Assembly (NCBI GenBank): GCA_900544765.1
Contig: UQWI01000002.1
Coordinates: 124,001 to 188,000, forward strand
Source of the DNA: an uncultured Eubacteriales bacterium
GTDB lineage: Bacteria; Bacillota; Clostridia; Oscillospirales; Oscillospiraceae
DNA: 64,000 nt
Direction: 5' to 3'
Position numbers and translations under genes: made by a program. The notes under the pieces were generated by a model, which was not told where the DNA came from, ran no database searches, and saw only the letters and a list, made by a program, of their open reading frames with translations. Positions 49,435 to 57,929 of the stretch are shown here, in pieces; positions within the stretch are counted from its first letter, which is position 1, and every line of letters starts with the position of its first letter.

Positions 49435-49461
49435 GGAACGGTAAAAATCCGGGGGTCGGAG

Positions 49462-51042
49462 TTACACCCCGCTCGCGCCGTAGTTTGAGAGGACGCGGGC
49501 GCTGGGGTCATCGACGTCGCAGCCGGGCCAGGAGCGGTTGGGCATCCAGAAGTCCTTGACCATCTGAGACTGGCCGGGGTAGTACTTTTCAAATATCTCG
49601 CGGTAGAGCAGGCTCTCTTTCGTAAAGGGCTGTGCATGGGCGTACTTTTTGCGCTTTTCCTCGAACTCGGCGTCGGTATACTTCATTTCGGCGTAGTCCT
49701 TGATGTCGTCGACCATGGAGTGTCCCACGGCGTCGGAGAAGGCGGCCTTCTGCCGCCAGAGCAGGTCGTGCGGCAGCCAGCCGTCGCGCTCGAAGGCGTG
49801 GCGCAGCAGGTACTTGCCTATGCCGTGCCTGTTCATCTTGAGCGCCGGGTCGAGGTTCATAACGTACTGAACGAAAAAGATATCTCCGAAGGGTACGCGC
49901 GCTTCGAGGCTGTTCACACTGATGCAGCGGTCGGCGCGGAGCACGTCGTACATGTGTATCTCGTCGATACGCTTCTTGCTCTCGGCCTGGAAGGCCTCCG
50001 GGGAGGGGGCGAAATCCGTGTACTTGTAGCCGAAGAGCTCGTCGCTTATTTCGCCGGTGAGCAGCACGCGCACGTCTGTGCTCTCATGTATGGCCTTGCA
50101 GCACAGGTACATGCCCAGGCTGGCGCGTATGGTTGTGATGTCATAGGTGCCGAGTATGCCGATGAGACTATCCAGCGAGGCCAGCACCTCCTCGCGAGTC
50201 ATTGTGACCTCCGTGTGCTCGCTGCCCAGGAAGTCGGCGCAGTGCCGCGCGTACTTGAGGTCTATGGGGTCGGTGTCCATGCCGATCGCAAAGGTGCGGA
50301 TGGGCTTTTGCAGCAGCCGCGTTGCGATGGAGCACACAAGGCTGGAATCCAGGCCGCCTGAGAGAAGGAAGCCCAGGGGCGCGTCGGAGTCGAGCCGTTT
50401 GTCGACTGCCTGTATCAGCAGCTCGCGTATGTGGCGGCAGGCCGTCTCCTCGTCGTCGTGACAGTATTCGGCGGCGGTGGTGAGGTCGGCGTAGCGGTGG
50501 AAGCCGCCGTCCCAGTAGCAGCCGGGCGGGAAGGGCATAATTTTCGGGCAGATGCCCACAAGGTTCTTCGCCTCGCTGGCGAAAGCCATGCCGCCGGCGG
50601 GCATTTCTCCGTAGTAGAGCGGGCGGATGCCGAGCGGGTCGCGCGCGGCGACGAATTTGTTCGCGCGGGAGTCGTAGATGATGCAGGCGAACTCGGCGTC
50701 AAGCATCCTGAACATATCCGTGCCGTATTCGCGGTACATAGGCAGCAGTATCTCGCAGTCGGAGGACGAGCGGAAGCGGTAGCCCATGCCGACGAGCTCT
50801 GTCTTTATGGGGCGGAAGCCGTACAGCTCGCCGTTGCAGACGCACATGTCTCCGTCGAGGCGGAAGGGCTGCATCCCGTTGGCTCCCAGGTCCATGATGG
50901 CCAGGCGGTGGAAGCCGAGCCAGCCCGTGCCGCACTCGACAAAGCGGCTCATATCCGGGCCGCGCGAGAGGGTTTTGTTGAAGCCCTCAAGCGCCAGGCC
51001 TCGGGAAATGGTGCGCTTCGTGAAGCCGATTATCGCGCACAT
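49462..51042 (-). CDS. asnB: Asparagine synthetase (glutamine-hydrolysing)
   Basis: This 526-aa enzyme has the N-terminal Ntn glutaminase (Met-Cys2-Ala-Ile-Ile-Gly; Cys2 is the nucleophile after Met removal), with LSRGPD and CNGELYG. The synthetase domain has the PP-loop LSGGLDSS and LTGEISDELFGYKYT. It is shorter than E. coli AsnB mainly at the C-terminus. It begins one base after the glnA stop, so glutamine synthetase and its consumer are made together. Confidence 0.94.
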   Translation of the reverse strand: MCAIIGFTKRTISRGLALEGFNKTLSRGPDMSRFVECGTGWLGFHRLAIMDLGANGMQPFRLDGDMCVCNGELYGFRPIKTELVGMGYRFRSSSDCEILLPMYREYGTDMFRMLDAEFACIIYDSRANKFVAARDPLGIRPLYYGEMPAGGMAFASEAKNLVGICPKIMPFPPGCYWDGGFHRYADLTTAAEYCHDDEETACRHIRELLIQAVDKRLDSDAPLGFLLSGGLDSSLVCSIATRLLQKPIRTFAIGMDTDPIDLKYARHCADFLGSEHTEVTMTREEVLASLDSLIGILGTYDITTIRASLGMYLCCKAIHESTDVRVLLTGEISDELFGYKYTDFAPSPEAFQAESKKRIDEIHMYDVLRADRCISVNSLEARVPFGDIFFVQYVMNLDPALKMNRHGIGKYLLRHAFERDGWLPHDLLWRQKAAFSDAVGHSMVDDIKDYAEMKYTDAEFEEKRKKYAHAQPFTKESLLYREIFEKYYPGQSQMVKDFWMPNRSWPGCDVDDPSARVLSNYGASGV

Positions 51043-51043
51043 A

Positions 51044-52375
51044 TCAGTAAGCTATCATGTAGCGCGCAAGCTCCCAGTCGGTGACCTGCGTACGGTAGTC
51101 GTCCCACTCCTTCATCTTGCCCTCGACGTAGCGGGGGAATACGTGCTCGCCCAGTGCCGCTGCCATGAGCTCGTCGCTTTCTAGCGAGCAGACGGCTTCC
51201 TCGAGGGAGCCGGGCAGGTTGTCTATGCCGTTGGCCAGGCGCGTCGCGGCGTCCATGGCGAAGATGTTCTCGGTTATCTCCGCCGGGGGAGTGAGGCCGC
51301 GCTCTATGCCGTCGAGACCGGCGGTCAGGCACAGCGCCAGGGCCAGATAGGGGTTGCAGGCCGGGTCGGGGTTGCGAAGCTCGACGCGGGTGCTCTGGCC
51401 GCGGGCGGCGGGGATACGGATGAGCGCGCTGCGGTTGGACGCGCTCCAGGCGAGGTAGCAGGGGGCCTCATAGCCGGGCACCAGGCGCTTATAGCTGTTC
51501 ACCAGCGGGTTCGTGACGGCGGTCATGCCGCGCGCGTGGCAGAGCAGGCCGGCGATGAAGCTGTAGGCCTTTTCGCTCAGCTGCTTGTCGCCGTCGGGGT
51601 CGAAGAACACGTTCTTGCCCTCGTGGAAGAGGGACATGTTCGTGTGCATGCCGCTGCCGTTGATGCCGAACACCGGCTTGGGCATGAAGGTCGCGTGCAG
51701 GCCGTGCTGCTGAGCGAGGGTTTTAACGGTCATGCGGAAGGTCATAATATTGTCGGCGGCGGTCAGCGCGTCGGCGTATTTGAAGTCAATCTCGTGCTGG
51801 CCGTGGGCGACCTCGTGGTGGCTGGCCTCTATCTCAAAGCCCATGGCCTCCAGCGCGAGGCAGATGTCGCGGCGGACGAACTCGCCGTGGTCGACGGGGC
51901 CGAGGTCGAAGTAGCCCGCCTCGTCGCCGGTCTTGGTGGTCGGCCGGCCGTGCTCGTCGGTCTCAAACAGGAAGAACTCGCACTCGGGGCCAACGTTGAA
52001 GGTGTAGCCCATGTCGGCGGCCTTCTTGAGCGCGCGCTTGAGCACGCCGCGCGGGTCGCCGATGAAGGGGGTGCCGTCGGGATTGTAGACGTCGCAGATG
52101 AGGCGCGCGGTGCGGCCTGCGCCGGTGGCCCAGGGCAGGATGGTGAAGCTGTCGGGGTCGGGGTAGAGGTACTGGTCGCTCTCGTGAATGCGGGTGAAGC
52201 CCTCGATGGAGCTGCCGTCTATCATTATCTGGTTGTTGAGAGCCTTCTCCAACTGGCTGGCGGTGATGGCGACGTTCTTCAGCTGCCCGAAGATATCGGT
52301 GAACTGCATGCGGATAAACTCGACGTCCTCATCGGCGACAATGCGCATGATGTCCTTTTTGCTGTACTTTCCCAT
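51044..52375 (-). CDS. glnA: Glutamine synthetase, type I
   Basis: This 443-aa enzyme is of the GSI-alpha (Bacillota) length. Motifs include the Asp-containing [59 protein letters not shown] and the Glu-flap region [15 protein letters not shown]. No adenylylation-site tyrosine motif is seen. It assimilates ammonia and is translated ahead of asnB. Control is probably through the attenuator-like leader upstream. Confidence 0.96.
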   Translation of the reverse strand: MGKYSKKDIMRIVADEDVEFIRMQFTDIFGQLKNVAITASQLEKALNNQIMIDGSSIEGFTRIHESDQYLYPDPDSFTILPWATGAGRTARLICDVYNPDGTPFIGDPRGVLKRALKKAADMGYTFNVGPECEFFLFETDEHGRPTTKTGDEAGYFDLGPVDHGEFVRRDICLALEAMGFEIEASHHEVAHGQHEIDFKYADALTAADNIMTFRMTVKTLAQQHGLHATFMPKPVFGINGSGMHTNMSLFHEGKNVFFDPDGDKQLSEKAYSFIAGLLCHARGMTAVTNPLVNSYKRLVPGYEAPCYLAWSASNRSALIRIPAARGQSTRVELRNPDPACNPYLALALCLTAGLDGIERGLTPPAEITENIFAMDAATRLANGIDNLPGSLEEAVCSLESDELMAAALGEHVFPRYVEGKMKEWDDYRTQVTDWELARYMIAY

Positions 52376-52394
52376 GATTAGACTCTCCTTCTCT

Positions 52395-52436
52395 TGAATA
52401 ATTGATTAGTTTGGCTGAATAATTGATTAGTTTGGC
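52395..52436 (-). repeat. Two tandem 21-bp repeats before glnA
   Basis: The unit (plus strand TGAATAATTGATTAGTTTGG plus C) occurs exactly twice, at 52395-52415 and 52416-52436, immediately upstream of the glnA ribosome-binding site AAGGAGAG. It is AT-rich in a GC-rich region. It could be a recent duplication or a repeated regulator site. Confidence 0.9.
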
Positions 52437-52466
52437 GCGGCTTTCCCCGCGGCGCCTGCGCGGAAA

Positions 52467-52530
52467 ACCAAAAAAAGAGCGAAGGCGTCCCAAGACTTTA
52501 AATAAAAATCTCAGAACGCCTTTGCTCTTT
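52467..52530 (-). terminator. Attenuator-like terminator in the glnA leader
   Basis: On the minus strand AAAGAGCAAAGGCGT (52530-52516) pairs with ACGCCTTCGCTCTTT (52488-52474) with one mismatch, followed by seven T. It begins within a few bases of the predicted transcription start and would abort transcription before glnA. Confidence 0.75.
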
Positions 52531-52539
52531 GATGGCGTG

Positions 52540-52568
52540 ATGATAAACCTGTTTGACGCATTTGTCAA
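52540..52568 (-). promoter_or_regulatory. Promoter of glnA-asnB
   Basis: On the minus strand TTGACA (52563-52568), 17-bp spacer, TATCAT (52540-52545). TTGAC...GTCAA forms a short dyad over the -35. Confidence 0.8.
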
Positions 52569-52662
52569 TACGGCAGCTAAAATTTTGTAAACTGTGCTCA
52601 ATTCTTCAGTCAAGCAAAACGCAAAAGCGCCGTCATATTTCACACAAGCCCCGACTAAGCCC

Positions 52663-52691
52663 TTTACGAAAGGCCGTACGGCTGGTATAAT
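52663..52691 (+). promoter_or_regulatory. Promoter of mog/moaB
   Basis: TTTACG (52663-52668), 17-bp spacer, TATAAT (52686-52691). Nothing else is seen between 52569 and 52662. Confidence 0.65.
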
Positions 52692-52794
52692 AATGTCGAA
52701 TTGTATGTGAGGCGCGCCTCGGAGCATGTGCGCGCCGATATGGATACGAAACACGCGAAAAAACGGCGGAGAGGCCGGATTTGGAGGAGTCAAC

Positions 52795-53271
52795 ATGAAG
52801 TATACGGCGGCAATACTGACGGTGAGCGACCGTTGCTCCAGAGGTGTGCGCGAGGACACGACGGGGCCGGCCCTGGCCAAGATGCTGACCGACGAGGGCT
52901 GGGAGGTTGTCACCACCCGCGTAGTACCCGACGAGTTTGAGATTATCAAGGGCGAGCTGGTGCGGTGCAGCTATGACTTGGACGTGTGTCTGGTCCTGAC
53001 TGCGGGCGGCACGGGCTTCTCGAGGCGCGACGTGACGCCCGAGGCCACCGAGGCCGTAATAAGCAAGGTCGCGCCGGGCATACCCGAGGCGATGCGCGCC
53101 GCGGCGCTCAAGACCTCGGACAGCGCAATGCTCTCCCGCGGCATAGCCGGGCTGCGCGGCGGCACCCTGATTATAAACCTGCCCGGCAGCATGCTGCCAG
53201 CGACCAGCTCCCTGAATGCAATCTTGCCCGCGCTCAAGAAGGGCATAGACAGGCTCAGACGCCAGGGCTGA
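52795..53271 (+). CDS. Molybdenum cofactor biosynthesis protein, MogA/MoaB family
   Basis: This 158-aa protein has the MoCF-binding fold: AAILTVSDRCSRGVREDTTGP, LVLTAGGTGFSRRDVTPEAT and INLPGSMLPATSSLNAILP. The family adenylylates molybdopterin. ATG 52795 follows TTGGAGGAG. No other molybdopterin gene is in the window. MogA and MoaB cannot be separated with confidence here. A terminator follows. Confidence 0.92.
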   Translation: MKYTAAILTVSDRCSRGVREDTTGPALAKMLTDEGWEVVTTRVVPDEFEIIKGELVRCSYDLDVCLVLTAGGTGFSRRDVTPEATEAVISKVAPGIPEAMRAAALKTSDSAMLSRGIAGLRGGTLIINLPGSMLPATSSLNAILPALKKGIDRLRRQG

Positions 53272-53290
53272 GCCGCCGGGAGAATAAATT

Positions 53291-53340
53291 CGCCCCGTAC
53301 CGCATGGCTGGAATGCTGTGCGGTACGGGGCGTTTTGCTT
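53291..53340. terminator. Terminator between mog/moaB and cysS
   Basis: CGCCCCGTACCGCA (53291-53304) pairs with TGCGGTACGGGGCG (53319-53332), followed by TTTTGC on plus and by AATTTATT on minus. Probably bidirectional. Confidence 0.85.
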
Positions 53341-53387
53341 TAAAAAACGGCGTAATGTGTACAAAACGGGCAAATTTGGCGGAGCGC

Positions 53388-54803
53388 TCAGGCGCGCCTC
53401 CACTTTGCGCCCTGGGGGGTGTCGATAATGGTGATACCTTCGGCGGCGAGCATGTCGCGGATGCGGTCGGCCTCGGCGTAGTTCTTGGCCTTCTTGGCGG
53501 CGGCGCGCTCGGCGAGCAGGCCCTCGATGCGTTCGTCGTGCTCTTCCTCGGGCTCGGCGTTCTTCTTGCGCAGCTCTGCGGCCTTTTCAATGAGGCCCAG
53601 GCTCAGCACACGGTCGAAGTCGGCCACGGCGGCGAGGCGGGTGGCGTCGTTGGTCTTGGCCTTGACGGCGTCGTAGAGCGCGGTGACGGCCAGGGAGGTG
53701 TTCAAATCGTTGTCCAGCGCGTCGGTGAACTTTGCCTTGAGCTCAGCCAGGACGGCCTCGTCTACCTCGCCGTCCTCGGGCTTGAGCGAAGCTATGCGGC
53801 TGACGAGCTTCTCGTAGGCGCTCTCGGCGTTGTCGAGGTTTTCCCAGCTGAACACGAGGTTCTTACGGTAGTGGCTCTGCAGGCAGAAGAAGCGGTAGGC
53901 CAGGGGGTCATAGCCCTTCTCCTGGAGCAAACTGACAGTCAAAAACTCTCCGCTGGACTTGCTCATCTTGCCGCTGGTGGTGTTCAAGTGGTGCACATGT
54001 ACCCAATAATTGCACCATTTGTGGCCGAGATAGCTCTCGGACTGGGCAATTTCGTTAGTGTGGTGGGGAAAGGCGTTGTCTATGCCGCCGCAGTGGATAT
54101 CGAGGTCCTCTCCCAGATGCTTCATGCTGATGCCGGAGCACTCGATGTGCCAGCCGGGGTAGCCGACGCCCCAGGGGGAATCCCACTTGAGGGCCTGGTC
54201 CTCAAACTTGCTCTTGGTGAACCAGAGGACGAAGTCGTTCTTGTTGCGCTTGTTGGTGTCCTCCTCGACGCCCTCGCGCACGCCGACGTCCAAATCGTCC
54301 GCGTCGAAGTCGTTGAAAACGTAGTACTTTTCGAGCTTGCTGGTGTCGAAGTACACGTTGCCTCCGGCGAAGTAGGCGTAGCCGGTGTCCATGAGTTTGG
54401 AGATTATCTTGATGTACTCGTCGATGCAGTTGGTGGCGCGCTCTACGACGTCGGGGGTCTTGATGTTGAGCTTGGCGCAGTCGTCAAAGAAGGCGTCGGT
54501 GTAGAACTGGGCTATTTCCATGACGGTCTTGTGCTCGCGCCTGGCGCCCTTGAGCATCTTGTCCTCGCCGGTGTCGGCGTCGGAGCTGAGATGGCCGACG
54601 TCGGTGATGTTCATAACGCGCTTGACGTTGTAGCCGGCGTAGCGCAGGTATTTCTCGAGCACGTCCTCCATGATGTAGCTGCGCAGGTTGCCGATGTGGG
54701 CGTAGTGGTAGACGGTGGGGCCGCAGGTGTACATCTTCACGATGTCGGGGTGGTTGGGTACGAATTCTTCCTTAGTGCGCGTGGCGCTGTTGTAGAGCTT
54801 CAT
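53388..54803 (-). CDS. cysS: Cysteinyl-tRNA synthetase
   Basis: This 471-aa class I synthetase has the zinc-ligand YTCGPTVY, the HIGH-type HIGN in YAHIGNLRSY, further zinc ligands in HIECSGIS and HCGGIDNAFPHH, and KMSKS in SGKMSKSSGEF. Its start overlaps the cysE stop by 4 nt. Expression is governed by the T-box leader upstream of cysE, which reads tRNA-Cys charging. Confidence 0.97.
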   Translation of the reverse strand: MKLYNSATRTKEEFVPNHPDIVKMYTCGPTVYHYAHIGNLRSYIMEDVLEKYLRYAGYNVKRVMNITDVGHLSSDADTGEDKMLKGARREHKTVMEIAQFYTDAFFDDCAKLNIKTPDVVERATNCIDEYIKIISKLMDTGYAYFAGGNVYFDTSKLEKYYVFNDFDADDLDVGVREGVEEDTNKRNKNDFVLWFTKSKFEDQALKWDSPWGVGYPGWHIECSGISMKHLGEDLDIHCGGIDNAFPHHTNEIAQSESYLGHKWCNYWVHVHHLNTTSGKMSKSSGEFLTVSLLQEKGYDPLAYRFFCLQSHYRKNLVFSWENLDNAESAYEKLVSRIASLKPEDGEVDEAVLAELKAKFTDALDNDLNTSLAVTALYDAVKAKTNDATRLAAVADFDRVLSLGLIEKAAELRKKNAEPEEEHDERIEGLLAERAAAKKAKNYAEADRIRDMLAAEGITIIDTPQGAKWRRA

Positions 54804-55462
54804 GCTGTTTCCCTCTCCTTTGCATTGTCTCCGGCCGCGAGCGCGGCCTTGAGTTCGTTGAGTTCCTTCCTGAGCGCCACGACCTCCTGGACCAGGGGGT
54901 CGGTGACGTGTATCTGCTCGACCTTTTCGACGTAGTTTACCTTTTCGCCGTTCTGCTTGACGACGCGGGCAGGTGAACCGACGGCGGTACTGCCTTCGGG
55001 TATCTCGCGCAGTACAACGCTGTTCGCCGCGACGCGGGAGTTGTCGCCGACCTTGAAGGGGCCGAGCACCTTTGCGCCGCAGCCGATGAGCACGTTGTTG
55101 CCGATGGTCGGGTGGCGCTTGCCGGTCTCCTTGCCGGTGCCGCCGAGGGTAACGCCCTGATACAGCAGGCAGTCGTCGCCAATCTCAGTGGTCTCGCCGA
55201 TTACGATGCCCATACCGTGGTCGATGACGAGGCGCTTGCCAATCTTTGCGCCGGGGTGTATCTCAATGCCGGTCTTGTGGCGCGTGCGCTGTGAGATGTA
55301 GCGCGCGAGGAATTTGTGCTCGTGCTCGTAGCACCAGTGGGCCAAGCGGTGGTTGGCAGTGGCACGGATGCCGGGGTACAGGAGCAGTATCTCCAGCGTG
55401 CTGCGCGCGGCGGGGTCGCGCTGCTTGTAGGCTTCGACGGTCTCCATGAGGTCCTTAAACAT
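54800..55462 (-). CDS. cysE: Serine O-acetyltransferase
   Basis: This 220-aa enzyme makes O-acetylserine for cysteine synthesis. An N-terminal helical part is followed by left-handed beta-helix repeats with the catalytic His/Asp region VIDHGMGIVIGETTEIG and LYQGVTLGGTG, then NVLIGCGAKVLGPFKVG. ATG 55462 has GGAGGAAG upstream; the longer frame extends into the leader and is rejected. Cysteine supply and tRNA-Cys charging are thus in one T-box operon. Confidence 0.96.
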   Translation of the reverse strand: MFKDLMETVEAYKQRDPAARSTLEILLLYPGIRATANHRLAHWCYEHEHKFLARYISQRTRHKTGIEIHPGAKIGKRLVIDHGMGIVIGETTEIGDDCLLYQGVTLGGTGKETGKRHPTIGNNVLIGCGAKVLGPFKVGDNSRVAANSVVLREIPEGSTAVGSPARVVKQNGEKVNYVEKVEQIHVTDPLVQEVVALRKELNELKAALAAGDNAKERETA

Positions 55463-55563
55463 TTTTCTTCCTCCAAAAATTTTGAGATTTCCGGGAGGAA
55501 TAGCGAGAAAGCGGAAATACGCGCCCGACGCCGCGCCCGGCCCTAACAGTGACCGCACAAACG

Positions 55564-55825
55564 AAAAAACCTCCCATGCCCTAAGGCATGAGAGGCGTAG
55601 TTACACGCGGTTCCACTCTCGCTTATCACTCTCCGGCAGATAACCGGGTCGGCCTTAACGCGGCCGGTACGGGACGGCATTTCCTCCGTCCTCGGCTCCG
55701 GGGCGCATTTCACGCTCTGCTCAGCCAGTTCCGCTTGCAGCCAGGACGGCATTGCCGTCTCAGGCGGAACCTCTCTGCGGCCGGCGTGGGGCGCTACTTT
55801 TCCCCTTCATCGCCATTTGCTCTAG
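55564..55825 (-). ncRNA. T-box leader with Cys (UGC) specifier
   Basis: The T-box core AGAGTGGAACCGCG (55619-55606, minus strand) is followed by a terminator, CCTCTCATGCC-TTAG-GGCATGGGAGG with TTTTTT (55595-55564). Upstream, the stem I region has AAGTAGCG and, opposite, GCGTGAAATGC. TGC at 55707-55705 is in the expected specifier position. Uncharged tRNA-Cys would favour antitermination into cysE-cysS. Confidence 0.95.
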
Positions 55826-55826
55826 T

Positions 55827-55855
55827 ATATTATCACAGCTTTAAAAGTGTGTCAA
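55827..55855 (-). promoter_or_regulatory. Promoter of the T-box-cysE-cysS operon
   Basis: On the minus strand TTGACA (55850-55855), 17-bp spacer, TAATAT (55827-55832). It starts only 17 bp after the hisA stop, with no terminator between. Confidence 0.88.
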
Positions 55856-55872
55856 GCGTTTTCGTCAGACTT

Positions 55873-56595
55873 TTACTCCGCTGCGGCAATGGCCTCGGCC
55901 AAGTTGATGTCCCCTGTGTAGTAGGCGCGGCCGATGATGGCCCCGTAGAGGCCCAGGGAGCGCAGGCGCGCAACGTCCTCCATGGATGAGACGCCTCCGG
56001 AGGCGATGAGCTTTATGCCGGGGTGGGCGGCCATTATCTCGCCGTAGAGAGCGGCGTTTGCCCCGCGCATCGCTCCGTCGCGGGCGATGTCGGTACATAT
56101 GACCGTGTCTATGCGGAATTCCTCCATGCGCCGGAAGAAGTCGTCGGCCGTGACGCCGGAGCTCTCAAGCCAGCCCTTGACGGCTACAACGCCGTCCTTC
56201 AGGTCCGCACCGGCGGCAATTTTCCCGGGATATTCCCTGGCTGCGGCCTCGAGAAAAGCCGGGTCGCTTACGGCCGCAGTGCCGAGTATGGCGCGCCCCA
56301 CGCCCGCCGAGAAGGCCTCGCGCAGAGCGGACATGTCCCTTATCCCGCCGCCGAGCTCTATAAAGAGGCCCGTGGCCTCGCAGATATTTCGCGCCGTTGC
56401 GAGATTCGGCATCCCGCCGTCGCGGGCCCCCTCCAGGTCTACCATGTGAATCTGCTTTGCCCCGGCGGCGGCGAAGTCTCGCGCCACGGACACGGGGTCT
56501 GTGCTGTACACCGTCATCTGTGCATAATCGCCCTTATAGAGCCTCACGGCCTTGCCCTCATACAGGTCAATAGCTGGGAAAATAAGCAAGCTCAA
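55873..56595 (-). CDS. hisA: Phosphoribosylformimino-5-aminoimidazole carboxamide ribotide isomerase
   Basis: This 240-aa TIM barrel starts LLIFPAIDLYEGKAVRLYKG, with catalytic Asp in AIDL, and has ELGGGIRDMSALREAFSAGVGRAILGT and the phosphate-binding IASGGVSSMEDV. It is the last gene of the hisB-H-A operon and overlaps hisH by 4 nt. The following T-box promoter begins 17 bp past its stop. Confidence 0.96.
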   Translation of the reverse strand: MSLLIFPAIDLYEGKAVRLYKGDYAQMTVYSTDPVSVARDFAAAGAKQIHMVDLEGARDGGMPNLATARNICEATGLFIELGGGIRDMSALREAFSAGVGRAILGTAAVSDPAFLEAAAREYPGKIAAGADLKDGVVAVKGWLESSGVTADDFFRRMEEFRIDTVICTDIARDGAMRGANAALYGEIMAAHPGIKLIASGGVSSMEDVARLRSLGLYGAIIGRAYYTGDINLAEAIAAAE

Positions 56596-57206
56596 CCCTC
56601 CATAGCGCAGAAGGCGCGCAGTATGTCGAGCCCGGCGGGCCCGCTCTTCTCCGGGTGGAACTGACAGCCGCAGACGCAGCCGTTTTCAACGGCGGCGGTG
56701 AGGTCTTGGCCGTAGTCGGTGGTGGCGGCCAGGCTGTCGTCGCAGTCGGAGGCAAAGTAAGAGTGGACGAAGTAGACAAATTCGCCCTCCCTGGTATTGG
56801 CCAGGATGCGGCTCGGCTTTACCTTGTGCAGAGAGTTCCAGCCCATGTGCGGTATCTTGAGCTCAGCCGGGAGCCGGCCTTCCATGGCTACGACGTCGCC
56901 TTTGAGCAGGCCCAGGCCGCGGTGCTCGCCGTACTCGAAGCTGCGCTCAAAGAGCAGCTGCATGCCCAGGCATATGCCGAGCAGCGGCTTGCCCCTATCC
57001 GCGGCGGCGTAAACGGCCTTGTCCATGCCTGAGGCGCAGAGCTTGCCGTATGCGTCTGCGAAGGCGCCCACGCCGGGGAGTATGACGTGGCTGGCGCCCG
57101 CTATCACGGCAGCGTCGTTCGTTACCACGCTTTCCGCGCCTATCGCTGTGAGCGAGCGGCTGAGCGAAAACAAGTTGCCGACGCCGTAATCTATAATTGC
57201 TACCAT
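56592..57206 (-). CDS. hisH: Imidazole glycerol phosphate synthase, glutaminase subunit
   Basis: This 204-aa class I amidotransferase has VAIIDYGVGNLFSLSRSL, the nucleophile in GICLGMQLLFE and the catalytic His-Glu in FHPEKSG. It supplies ammonia to HisF, which is encoded in the other his operon. Its ATG overlaps the hisB stop (TGATG). Confidence 0.96.
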   Translation of the reverse strand: MVAIIDYGVGNLFSLSRSLTAIGAESVVTNDAAVIAGASHVILPGVGAFADAYGKLCASGMDKAVYAAADRGKPLLGICLGMQLLFERSFEYGEHRGLGLLKGDVVAMEGRLPAELKIPHMGWNSLHKVKPSRILANTREGEFVYFVHSYFASDCDDSLAATTDYGQDLTAAVENGCVCGCQFHPEKSGPAGLDILRAFCAMEG

Positions 57207-57781
57207 CAGAGCACCCCCTTGGTGCTGGGCAGGGCGTCGCCGGTGACGGACACGGCCTGCTTCAGCGCACGGGCGAGGGCCTTGAACATGCCCTCGATGA
57301 TGTGGTGTGAGTTCACGCCGTCGAGCTGGCGGATGTGCAGCGCGAAGCAGCCGGTGTTCACCAGCGCCTGCATGAATTCCCGCACGAGCTCGGTATCTAA
57401 ACCGCCCACGCTGGCGGCCGGGATGTCGGTGTCAAAGCGAAGGCAGGGTCTGCCCGAGAGGTCGACGGCGCAGAGGATGAGCGCTTCGTCCATGGGGATG
57501 AGGGCGCTGCCGTAGCGCTCGATGCCGCGCTTGCCGCCGAGGGCGCCGCGCAGAGCTTCGCCGAGGGCAAGGCCGACGTCCTCCACGCTGTGGTGACCGT
57601 CGACGTGCAAATCCCCCCTGCACTCAACCTCCAGCCCAAAGCCGCCGTGGCGTGAGAGCTGCTCGAGCATGTGGTCGAAAAAACCTATGCCGGTGGAGAC
57701 CCTGCACGCGCCGCCGTCCAGGCAGAGCTTGACGGCCACGTCCGTCTCTGCGGTGGTGCGCTTGACTTCGTATGTCCTCAT
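57206..57781 (-). CDS. hisB: Imidazoleglycerol-phosphate dehydratase
   Basis: This 191-aa monofunctional enzyme has the duplicated metal-site motifs GIGFFDHMLEQLSRHGG and DGHHSVEDVG, and later NSHHIIEGMFKALA. It lacks the N-terminal histidinol-phosphatase domain of enterobacterial HisB. The phosphatase step must come from another gene not in this window. It is the first gene of hisB-H-A. Confidence 0.96.
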   Translation of the reverse strand: MRTYEVKRTTAETDVAVKLCLDGGACRVSTGIGFFDHMLEQLSRHGGFGLEVECRGDLHVDGHHSVEDVGLALGEALRGALGGKRGIERYGSALIPMDEALILCAVDLSGRPCLRFDTDIPAASVGGLDTELVREFMQALVNTGCFALHIRQLDGVNSHHIIEGMFKALARALKQAVSVTGDALPSTKGVL

Positions 57782-57807
57782 AATCGTCCCCCTTTATCCA
57801 TTCGTGC

Positions 57808-57860
57808 GCCGGTGAGACCGGCCTGCTGCTATTATACAACAAAGCACGGTACAAAGTCGA
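57808..57860 (-). promoter_or_regulatory. Probable promoter and start-site hairpin of hisBHA
   Basis: On the minus strand TCGACT, 18-bp spacer, TATAAT (57831-57836). GCCGGT-CTC-ACCGGC (57808-57822) would be at the 5' end of the transcript. No TTAGT/ACTAA dyad like that of hisZ is present. Confidence 0.55.
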
Positions 57861-57887
57861 TAGCCTGCTTTGCTTTTTTAGCGAAAA

Positions 57888-57918
57888 AAAGAGCCGTCCA
57901 TTGCGGGCGGCCCTTTGT
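57888..57918 (-). terminator. Terminator of the cyclase-family gene
   Basis: On the minus strand AGGGCCGCCC-GCAAT-GGACGGCTCT (one mismatch and a wobble) is followed by TTTTTTT. Confidence 0.75.
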
Positions 57919-57929
57919 GTGTTTTGCGA

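Noticed and set aside
49101..49637. Repeat-containing ORFs on both strands (33-aa periodicity) over the minisatellite
   Set aside because: Openness in several frames follows from a 99-bp period and GC-rich sequence. None has a convincing start, and the longest runs antisense or out of frame into asnB.
57782..57860. T-box or His leader peptide before hisBHA
   Set aside because: The leader is only about 45 nt, with one small hairpin and no T-box core or run of His codons.
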